From IMG/VR virus record IMGVR_UViG_3300027832_000106, positions 1 through 23,987 of that record: a stretch of DNA of 23,987 nucleotides; one strand, 5' to 3'. The DNA is from a virus. The notes beneath the pieces are model-generated. The model did no database searches, was not told the DNA's origin, and saw nothing but the letters and a program-made list of their open reading frames with translations. The translations under genes and the position numbers were made by a program. Shown here piece after piece: positions 16,457 through 22,297 of this stretch. Within the stretch, counting starts at the first letter, position 1. Each line of letters begins with the position of its first letter.

Positions 16457-16720
16457 TTATGGTACAGGTATTTTACTTACTAAGGCGTTAATAGCTTGGT
16501 AAGAGCCATCACCTTTAGCAATACTAGTGGTTAAAGAGCAGTCTGGCCCTACACTAATCTCACCATCAGTAATATCTCTAGAAGAGGAGATCTCTAGTAT
16601 ACAACCTTCTGCAGTCTTTTCAAACCGATAGGCGGCTCCGCCACCGGCGGTATTTCCTAGTGGGGATAGAGCACAGCTTGATAAAGCTAGCACTAGTAGT
16701 AAACTGATTATTAGTTTCAT
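16457..16720 (-). CDS. Small lipoprotein, possible outer-membrane lysis (spanin-like) or surface protein
   Basis: An 87-aa protein with a type II signal peptide: MK, a hydrophobic core of Leu/Ile/Val, and the lipobox L13-S-S-C16, with Ala at +2, which favours outer-membrane sorting. The mature part is Gly/Ser-rich, with two further cysteines (GCILE and PDCSL) that could form a disulfide. The start is fixed by an ATGA overlap with the phospholipase stop; an ATG ten codons upstream is not needed. It is the last gene of the late operon. The location fits an outer-membrane spanin or superinfection-exclusion lipoprotein, but no inner-membrane spanin partner is seen and the mature part is not Pro-rich as Rz1 usually is. 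Confidence 0.8.
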   Translation of the reverse strand: MKLIISLLLVLALSSCALSPLGNTAGGGAAYRFEKTAEGCILEISSSRDITDGEISVGPDCSLTTSIAKGDGSYQAINALVSKIPVP

Positions 16721-17565
16721 TTCTTTAAAAACTCCATTGTGGAAATCCAACCTGCCTGTATAAGTCTATCAATCTCTACTTTATTTATATCAAAATCCAT
16801 AGCCGACATTCTTCCACAATCTACTACGATTGTTTTATTCCAGTCTTTCTTTGATATATGGTTGTTCTGTAGTCCATCGTATATTATATTAAATAAACTC
16901 ATAGAATACTGTAAGACATTATCTCTTCTATATTCTTTAGTTCCAGTTATTTCTTCTGTAGTATCTAATCTAACACCTATAGTAGTGCCTACACCATCAA
17001 AGAAGTGAATAGGGTAGTTATTTAAAACTCCCCCATCTACGTACATCTTACCTTTATAGGTTACTGGTGTAAAGAAGAAAGGAATAGCCATAGATGCCCT
17101 AACTGCTATAGTTATAGGCATATCTGGGTAGGTTTCATAGGAGAATACCTCTTGTACTCCTGTATCTAAGCAGGTAGCCCCTACATAAAGATCTTTAGAA
17201 GTATCAAGGTTTTTAAGCTCCGAAAAAGTACAAGCCCTAGATCCAGTATAAGCTTCTAGAAAATCCTCTATCCAGTGAGTAAAGAAATCCCCCTTATTCT
17301 TACCGTATTTAGTGGTTAGTCTATATAGATCACGGAAGGCACCAAAAGAGTCATCTTGAAACTCATTATAATCTATAGCTTTAAGTGCTTGTTCCATCTC
17401 TTGTGGCGTCATTCCTATTGCTAGGAATAATGCCGCAATAGAGCCTGCGGATACCCCTAGTACCTTATCTATACTTTCTAGCTTATCGTATGCGTTAAAG
17501 GCGTGAAATACTCCAGCGTAAGCTACGCCTTTTACTCCTCCGCCTTCTAGTACTAAGTTGGTCAT
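16717..17565 (-). CDS. Patatin-like phospholipase
   Basis: A 282-aa acyl hydrolase of the patatin family, expected to cut acyl chains from membrane phospholipids. The oxyanion loop is LEGGGVKG (residues 6-13). The nucleophile elbow is G37-V-S39-A-G41 with catalytic S39, and the dyad Asp is D177 in VDGGVLNNYP, the usual DGG/A-N-P context. There is no signal peptide or membrane helix, so it is made in the cytoplasm. It overlaps both neighbours by four bases (ATGA), placing it in a late operon after the tail fibres and before the lipoprotein. It may weaken the membrane at lysis, act in entry as a virion component, or counter a host defence; the sequence does not decide. Confidence 0.93.
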   Translation of the reverse strand: MTNLVLEGGGVKGVAYAGVFHAFNAYDKLESIDKVLGVSAGSIAALFLAIGMTPQEMEQALKAIDYNEFQDDSFGAFRDLYRLTTKYGKNKGDFFTHWIEDFLEAYTGSRACTFSELKNLDTSKDLYVGATCLDTGVQEVFSYETYPDMPITIAVRASMAIPFFFTPVTYKGKMYVDGGVLNNYPIHFFDGVGTTIGVRLDTTEEITGTKEYRRDNVLQYSMSLFNIIYDGLQNNHISKKDWNKTIVVDCGRMSAMDFDINKVEIDRLIQAGWISTMEFLKK

Positions 17566-17858
17566 TTATCTAACCCTAATTGTGTAGCTGCGAGGAGATT
17601 ACTAGTTGTTTCGTTAGACTTGACCATTTCATTTCTAAAGCTTTCAGTAGCTTGTGTTGTGCCTTTACTAGCTAAAGCTGCTTCTAATCCTATAATAGGC
17701 ATCCAAGCTATAGCGCAGTCTCGTTCATCATGTTCTACCCCCTGAGCATCTGTGCCCTTAATAGTCTTATACCAACGACAACGGTAAATCTTACCATTCT
17801 TTACTTCTTCGCAGGTAGAACCTAAGGGGCAGGTTAATACTACTTCAATGTCACTCAA
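17562..17858 (-). CDS. Conserved Cys-rich small phage protein (98 aa), TTG start
   Basis: Four cysteines stand near the front: TCPLGSTCEEV, YRCRWYK and ERDCAIAWMP, a spacing that could bind zinc or form disulfides. The C-terminal half is helical (ATESFRNEMVKSNE). I recall similar CPLGSxCEE proteins in other tailed phages, always unannotated. The TTG start is supported by AAGGAG seven bases upstream, and no ATG in frame fits better. The gene follows tail fibre B by 14 bases and overlaps the phospholipase start by four, so it belongs to the late operon. No function is proposed. Confidence 0.8.
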   Translation of the reverse strand: MSDIEVVLTCPLGSTCEEVKNGKIYRCRWYKTIKGTDAQGVEHDERDCAIAWMPIIGLEAALASKGTTQATESFRNEMVKSNETTSNLLAATQLGLDK

Positions 17859-17872
17859 TTATATTCTCCTTA

Positions 17873-18916
17873 TTAAGACTTAGTACAGATAATCATGTCA
17901 ATGTACTTAGGCGTAAATGTTGCCCCTGCTGTGTTTGTGCTTCCATGATTATGTGCTACCCCACTACCGGAGCTACCGCCAGAGCTAACTCCAAGTACGT
18001 TTTGGCCCCCGGTAAACCCACCAGCACCGTTGTTTCCCGGACCTTGAGAGTTGTTTAAATCTACAAAGACACCAGACGATACTATAGTATGATTATGCGT
18101 GGGCATCTGTGCAATTGTTAAGGCAACCGAGCCTGTAGTATGCGTATGTGATGTACTAAAAGATATAGGACTTCCTACACCACCAACACCACCACCAGTT
18201 CCACTAACAACCCGCAACATAGCGTCATTATTAGTAACATCTTGAGTCCAACCTGTAGGTGCGAAGGCTTGGAAGAAAGCCATCTTAGTACCTACAGCAA
18301 ACCCTAAAGACGTAACAGCTTGCGCTACTCTCTGTGGAGTAAATACTCTATTTGCAGTACTAGTGCCTGCTTCTGCTTCTGCTTGAGAGGCTACAACTGT
18401 TGGAATATTTGCATTTATAGCTTGGAATTTTGCAGAAAGTAAATTACCTCCCTCTGTAATATCTCCATTTCTACCAAAAATGATAGCATCAGACAGGAAG
18501 GATCCAGTATCTGAGTAGGTAGATAACCTTAGGCTTCCTGCTACACTTCTAATTTTCCAGCGTTTTGCATCTGTAGGGGCATCATCCTCCCAAGTCTCTA
18601 AAGAAGGTTCCGCGTTTTTTACTTGCCAGTTACCTGTGATAACAGCATTAGCAGCTAGCCTACCGAAAGCCGTTTCCGCGTATGTTCCTAGCGTATCGGC
18701 GTTTGCTGCGTTAATCTTATTCCAAGCAGAAGTACCATCGTATATGTATAGCTCGTCTAAGTCCTCCCTCCAACAAGGAGTACCTTCGTATAGAAGTGTA
18801 GACGGAAATACCGTACCAGCATTTAAAGATCTAAATGTTTTAAAGTTATCCATCATTTTACCATAGGATACGTTTAAGGTTTGTGTGTTTGGAAATTCTG
18901 TGTAATTTTGTGCCAT
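17873..18916 (-). CDS. Tail fibre B with collar-like, His-rich receptor-binding tip
   Basis: A 347-aa tail fibre. Residues 1-70 (from MAQNYTEFPN to about YDGTSAWN) are a near copy of the same region in tail fibre A, probably the virion-attachment adaptor. The middle is a shaft region. The C-terminal part has the phage collar/fibre-tip signature: APTGWTQD, then HTHTT, MPTHNHT and AHNHG His clusters in Gly/Ser-rich sequence, ending FTPKYIDMIICTKS. HxH motifs bind metal in T4 gp37-type needles. The ribosome site is weak (AGAGAA); the AATAAATAATGGCAC context is the same as for tail fibre A. Confidence 0.88.
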   Translation of the reverse strand: MAQNYTEFPNTQTLNVSYGKMMDNFKTFRSLNAGTVFPSTLLYEGTPCWREDLDELYIYDGTSAWNKINAANADTLGTYAETAFGRLAANAVITGNWQVKNAEPSLETWEDDAPTDAKRWKIRSVAGSLRLSTYSDTGSFLSDAIIFGRNGDITEGGNLLSAKFQAINANIPTVVASQAEAEAGTSTANRVFTPQRVAQAVTSLGFAVGTKMAFFQAFAPTGWTQDVTNNDAMLRVVSGTGGGVGGVGSPISFSTSHTHTTGSVALTIAQMPTHNHTIVSSGVFVDLNNSQGPGNNGAGGFTGGQNVLGVSSGGSSGSGVAHNHGSTNTAGATFTPKYIDMIICTKS

Positions 18917-18924
18917 TATTTATT
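18707..18924 (-). repeat. Duplicated fibre N-terminal module, copy B
   Basis: The first ~70 codons of tail fibre B and its immediate leader match 20367-20584. Protein identity is high (both have GTPCWR.DLDELYIYDGTSAWN) and DNA identity is visible by eye, including an identical AATAAATAATGGCAC around the start. The copies have diverged by many synonymous changes, so the duplication is not recent. Confidence 0.85.
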
Positions 18925-18941
18925 TCTCTGTTGTAAGTATA

Positions 18942-19241
18942 TCATACAATTGCCAGCGCTTCACCAACAGAAGTATATCCTAGCCTAAAAATAGTACCGT
19001 TAGGATCTTCTCTTAATTCATACTGTGTAAAGGTGCTGACATCATCTATGTCTTTCTCCTCGACTACTTTATGAGTTGCATCTTCAACACCCTCGGCGGC
19101 AGTAGCTAAAGCTCCCGTAGGAAACCACGCGTCCTTGGTGTCAATCAGTGTTTGTAGGTATGCTTTAGTTTCAGTAGGAAAATCCACTAATAGATTCTCT
19201 ACATCCTTCTTATTGTTTATATACTTAGGGAAATTTTTCAT
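18942..19241 (-). CDS. Hypothetical protein (99 aa) between the two tail fibres
   Basis: It starts at ATG 19241 after an AAGGCGG site. It is a soluble, acidic protein: a helical N-terminal half (VENLLVDFPTETKAYLQTLIDTKDAWF) and a strand-rich C-terminal half (TQYELREDPNGTIFRLGYTS). It is not the four-helix Avd accessory protein of DGR systems, being shorter and mixed in secondary structure. Located right after the lectin-tipped fibre, it could be a fibre chaperone or a small tail component. I do not recognise a family with confidence. Confidence 0.75.
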   Translation of the reverse strand: MKNFPKYINNKKDVENLLVDFPTETKAYLQTLIDTKDAWFPTGALATAAEGVEDATHKVVEEKDIDDVSTFTQYELREDPNGTIFRLGYTSVGEALAIV

Positions 19242-19279
19242 AGTACCGCCTTGAGTTGTTTCATAATATCCTTCTACCC

Positions 19280-19295
19280 TTTCACTTTCGTGAAA
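19280..19295 (-). other. Hairpin with GAAA loop just after the variable region
   Basis: On the coding strand TTTCAC-GAAA-GTGAAA forms a perfect 6-bp stem with a GAAA tetraloop, beginning four bases after the fibre A stop. No T tract follows, so it is a poor terminator. In the Bordetella phage DGR a stem with a GRNA-type loop lies at the same place, just past the variable repeat, and is needed for target recognition. The stem here is shorter and poorer in GC than that example. Confidence 0.6.
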
Positions 19296-19298
19296 CTT

Positions 19299-20576
19299 TT
19301 AAAATCTTGAACTCGCAGGCTCCGCGACCCCACGCGAACCAGAGCTGGAACCGAGAATGAGAGGCGAAGCATTCCAAAGCGAGCCACGCGAACCGCAGCT
19401 CACACCGGCAGCCCAAAACCCACCCAGCCGAGCGCGGTTTGGTGCTAAGAAGTGTTGACCACCCACATCAGCATCGTTAGCATCATAAGCATTAGCCCAA
19501 GTGGCCGCACTCTGCCCACCTCCTTGGTCACGCGACCATTGCCACATTACGCCGCATGTATCTTCAACACCTTCATCAGAAATCATGCGTCTACCTGCTG
19601 TGTCCACATGCCCCGTTGTTGTGCTGGGATCTGCTGAACCCGTAATGTTAGTCGATTGATTAGCACCGATTGATGCCGCCACAAATTCAATTTGTGACAT
19701 TGATTTCATCTTTTGTCTGCCAAACCACTGCTCAAATTTGTAAGCATGGAACGCTGGCGCTGATACCCCGTCCGCTATAGTGCCACTATTAACTGATACT
19801 AATGTTGTGCCTGAAACAGAAGATAAGTAAATATCCACCCATACACCAGACGAGGAGAGGATAGTCCCCTCCTGTCTTGCGGATGAACGATTAAACCTAT
19901 CCCATACTGATAACGGAAGAATATCACCAGCAAGATAACCTGTAAGTGCGTGGCCTGCGATTATACCTACTGCAACAGCTAAACAATGAAACCCACCAAT
20001 CTTACGAGAGTTGGTTGCTGTGTAGCCTGTAGGAATAGTAGAGTTATTTGATAGTACGACTCCACCAGCTTCTAATGTATACAAGTAGAAGTCTTTACCT
20101 GCTCTGTTTGCGGCGGTAGCAAAGGACGTGTCATCCCAGTTACCTGCTGTACCTAGTGCTAGTGTTGAGCCTGTTATAGATACAGATGTGGTGTCAACAC
20201 CCGCAACAACATCAGGAACAACTAGGCTTGTTTGTGAGCCTGATAGTAATGCTGACATATCGAGGGCTGTGGATACACGATTAGACTTCTCAGCATCAAG
20301 CTCATTAATAGCCGCTTGAACATTGGTTGCTGCTATGTTGCCTGCTGGGGTGTTGGCTAAAGCAGAAGCATCTAAGTTATTCCAAGCAGATGTACCGTCG
20401 TAAATATAAAGTTCATCTAAGTCAGTCCTCCAACAAGGAGTACCATTATATAAGTCTGTAGTAGGAAAAGAAGTTCCAGAATTCAAGGATCTTGAAGCCT
20501 TAAAGTTGTCTATTATTTTTGTATGAGAAGCGAGTATAGGTTCCGTACTTGGAAACTCTGTATAATCTTGTGCCAT
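19299..20576 (-). CDS. Tail fibre A with C-type-lectin-fold variable tip (DGR-target type)
   Basis: A 425-aa receptor-binding tail protein. Residues 1-70 form the adaptor shared with tail fibre B. The C-terminal ~130 residues carry the formylglycine-enzyme/C-type lectin pattern of DGR target proteins such as Mtd: GRRMISDEGVED, CGVMWQWSRDQ (341-351), HFLAPNRARLGG, then the variable stretch from residue 385 with GFW, two GSRG turns, WNAS and a terminal GVAEP. DNA for the tip (about 19310-19450) is much richer in GC than the AT-rich surroundings. The ribosome site is weak; the start has the same context as the paralogue. The lectin fold is well supported by motifs; active diversification is not shown, as no reverse transcriptase is in the window. 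Confidence 0.88.
   Translation of the reverse strand: MAQDYTEFPSTEPILASHTKIIDNFKASRSLNSGTSFPTTDLYNGTPCWRTDLDELYIYDGTSAWNNLDASALANTPAGNIAATNVQAAINELDAEKSNRVSTALDMSALLSGSQTSLVVPDVVAGVDTTSVSITGSTLALGTAGNWDDTSFATAANRAGKDFYLYTLEAGGVVLSNNSTIPTGYTATNSRKIGGFHCLAVAVGIIAGHALTGYLAGDILPLSVWDRFNRSSARQEGTILSSSGVWVDIYLSSVSGTTLVSVNSGTIADGVSAPAFHAYKFEQWFGRQKMKSMSQIEFVAASIGANQSTNITGSADPSTTTGHVDTAGRRMISDEGVEDTCGVMWQWSRDQGGGQSAATWANAYDANDADVGGQHFLAPNRARLGGFWAAGVSCGSRGSLWNASPLILGSSSGSRGVAEPASSRF
19314..19424 (-). other. Candidate DGR variable repeat (codons 385-421 of tail fibre A)
   Basis: The 37 coding-strand codons contain only 6 adenines in 111 bases, in an otherwise AT-rich gene. Positions where DGR templates usually have AAC/AAT (after GG, around the W, between GSR turns) hold TTT, GCT, GCC, AGC, TGC, GGC, ATT, GGT and TCC, all NNY codons. 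The invariant scaffold (G-G-x-W, G-S-R, W-N-x-S, G-S-R-G-V) is kept. This is the pattern left by adenine-specific mutagenic retrohoming. No matching template repeat was seen in the window. Confidence 0.6.
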
Positions 20577-20584
20577 TATTTATT
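20367..20584 (-). repeat. Duplicated fibre N-terminal module, copy A
   Basis: Partner of the copy at 18707-18924; it covers the adaptor codons of tail fibre A and the shared AATAAAT leader. The downstream halves of the two fibres are unrelated, so the module marks the joint where tips have been exchanged. Confidence 0.85.
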
Positions 20585-20617
20585 GTCCGTGATTATTGTG
20601 GTAGCCATTATCATTAT

Positions 20618-21814
20618 TTAATATCCGTCTGATGCCCAGGTAACAGCACCTGTTATGTAGGTGCCTGTATTGTCTATTAGCTTAACTGTAAATCCTGTTA
20701 GCGTTTCTGCTGATATTTCCGGAGAAGCTACACCGCCTATACCCCCCTTAAAGGCAACAACAATATCTGGGTTAGAAACCGTGTAAGCTCTGTAGTAGGT
20801 TACTACAACTCCAGTAGCTGCATTTGTGATTACAGCAGTACCTTTATTATGAATATCAGGAACATCTACTACAATTTTTAAGTTGTCAACTACAGGTGTA
20901 TCGTCTGATAATGTCTCTAATACTGCCTTAACTTTGGCATACCTATAAGTATAGTCGCCTGGAAGAAACTTCTGGAACTGCTGGTATCCTGCAGGGCTTC
21001 CAGAATCTACTAAATCTTTAAACTCTGTAATAGTCATACCTTTTGCAAATAGGGATATCTCAGAGAAAACTGAATTGCCTTTTCTGTTTAAGTAGTCTTC
21101 TACAGAAAGTGTACTAGTCTTAAACAGATTAATGTTATTAGCTGCTACACCCTCTAAATTTAAAGACTCTAAGTAGTTTACTATAAATACTGTCACAGTA
21201 TTTATATCCTCTAAAACCTGTAAGTCTACTAAGTTGTCTTGTTGGAACTTCTTAGTATAGAAGTCTAACATACTTAAGCTTTCTGAGGAGTTGTGCGTTG
21301 ACCCTCTGCTACCAACCTCTAAAACGTTTAGAGCCTCTTGGTACTCTCTTAAGAAACTTAAAGTTCTGCTAAAAGTATCAGAGACGTTTAATGAATCTGA
21401 GGGGTTTTTAAGAACATTCCTATGGCTAGTAGAAGCTACAGACAGTAAAGTAAAATATAATTTACTAGATACTTTCTTTATATTCTCCACAAGAGTTAAA
21501 GTCTCGGAAATATTTCGAGTGAAACCTATATAATCTACATAGGTTTCAGCAGTAAATAACGCCTCTGTTACCTTTTTAATTAGTGCGACTGCAGGAGTTT
21601 CCGAAAAGGATAAGGTATTCAGCTTATTTAACCCCAATCCCCAAACTGCTGCGTCTGTAGCACTGAAGCTAGCACCTATCTGTAAATCGTTAAGGTATGT
21701 AAAGGCATTATCCCATTGATCAGATACTTCCGCAGTAGACCAGTTAGAGTAAGGCACTGAGCCCCAGGACTGTTCGGCCCCAGGGTTCGGTGTGTTAGTT
21801 ATGCTATCTGCCAT
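20618..21814 (-). CDS. Tail protein with degenerate ~20-residue repeats
   Basis: A 398-aa probable tail structural protein. Residues 1-60 are a Trp-rich, Asp/Asn-rich leader (EQSWGSVPYSNWST). Residues 64-258 contain about nine imperfect repeats of roughly 20 residues with the pattern (E/D)-x-L-x-(V/L)-x-(E/D): for example SETLTLVENIKK, SDSLNVSDTFSR, QEALNVLEVGSR, SESLSMLDFYTK, LESLNLEGVA. The last ~130 residues are strand-rich (AKVKAVLETLSDD, VVDVPDIHNKGTAVI) and look like a beta-sandwich. AAGGAG (21823-21828) precedes the ATG by eight bases. It lies between the tail-tip gene and the fibres, supporting a tail role; the exact part is unknown. Confidence 0.8.
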   Translation of the reverse strand: MADSITNTPNPGAEQSWGSVPYSNWSTAEVSDQWDNAFTYLNDLQIGASFSATDAAVWGLGLNKLNTLSFSETPAVALIKKVTEALFTAETYVDYIGFTRNISETLTLVENIKKVSSKLYFTLLSVASTSHRNVLKNPSDSLNVSDTFSRTLSFLREYQEALNVLEVGSRGSTHNSSESLSMLDFYTKKFQQDNLVDLQVLEDINTVTVFIVNYLESLNLEGVAANNINLFKTSTLSVEDYLNRKGNSVFSEISLFAKGMTITEFKDLVDSGSPAGYQQFQKFLPGDYTYRYAKVKAVLETLSDDTPVVDNLKIVVDVPDIHNKGTAVITNAATGVVVTYYRAYTVSNPDIVVAFKGGIGGVASPEISAETLTGFTVKLIDNTGTYITGAVTWASDGY

Positions 21815-21836
21815 GCTTATAGCTCCTTATGGCTTA

Positions 21837-22295
21837 CTAAGATAGAGTAAATGTAAATGTTATATCTAAACTATCATCTAAACCTTTATTTATAACTGGA
21901 AACACTACTCTATCTAATAGAATGCCTGTGGTAGCAGCGTTTAAGACGCCTGATTCCGTTATAGCTCCTGTGGACACACCAGCAGCGAAAGAAGCAGTCA
22001 TAGTAAATACTTTAGTACTTGCAGTATGTGCAAATGTTGCCGCTTGTCTGTTTAGCTCAGTGCCTAAAGTTGTATCTCCTGCTGCTGCTGCTACCGTGCC
22101 TGTACCTGTGGCAATGTGGCTTATAATGGCCGGTCTAGCAGATGTGGCCCCAATAGCATCAATAATTAAGTCAAAACCCACATTTACAATTAGGTTACCC
22201 TTTTTTCTTAACTCTACTGAGCCGTCTGCTTTTGTAAGCTTAGCCTGCATACTGCCATGCATAGTAAGCGTTTGTTTTGTGATATTATCGTTCAT
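21837..22295 (-). CDS. Small tail-associated structural protein (152 aa)
   Basis: A Gly/Ala/Thr-rich, strand-rich protein. After a short polar N-terminus comes GNLIVNVGFDLI, then ISHIATGTGTVAAAAGDTTLGTELNR. This pattern, in which a conserved ATGTGT and DTTLGTE precede an alternating strand domain, is one I associate with phage tail/fibre accessory proteins. The C-terminus (LDITFTFTLS) is a single amphipathic strand. It starts two bases after the gpJ-like stop and lies in the same operon. No enzymatic motif is present; tail location is inferred from neighbours. Confidence 0.75.
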   Translation of the reverse strand: MNDNITKQTLTMHGSMQAKLTKADGSVELRKKGNLIVNVGFDLIIDAIGATSARPAIISHIATGTGTVAAAAGDTTLGTELNRQAATFAHTASTKVFTMTASFAAGVSTGAITESGVLNAATTGILLDRVVFPVINKGLDDSLDITFTFTLS

Positions 22296-22297
22296 AT

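Noticed and set aside
16346-16483. Plus-strand 45-codon frame with a hydrophobic stretch between the two terminators
   Set aside because: No ribosome site, runs through the minus-strand terminator and into the lipoprotein gene on the other strand; likely chance.
18942-19241. 99-aa protein as the DGR accessory protein Avd
   Set aside because: Avd is a longer all-helical bundle; this protein is shorter with a strand-rich C-terminal half.
19242-19298. Gap after fibre A as a place for a DGR template repeat or reverse transcriptase
   Set aside because: Only 57 bases, holding the hairpin and the next ribosome site; too short and unlike the variable region.
20576-20608. Minus-strand 10-codon mini-frame (MATTIITDNK) whose stop overlaps the tail fibre A start (TAATG)
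   Set aside because: Could be a coupling leader, but it is very short, has no clear ribosome site and no equivalent before fibre B.
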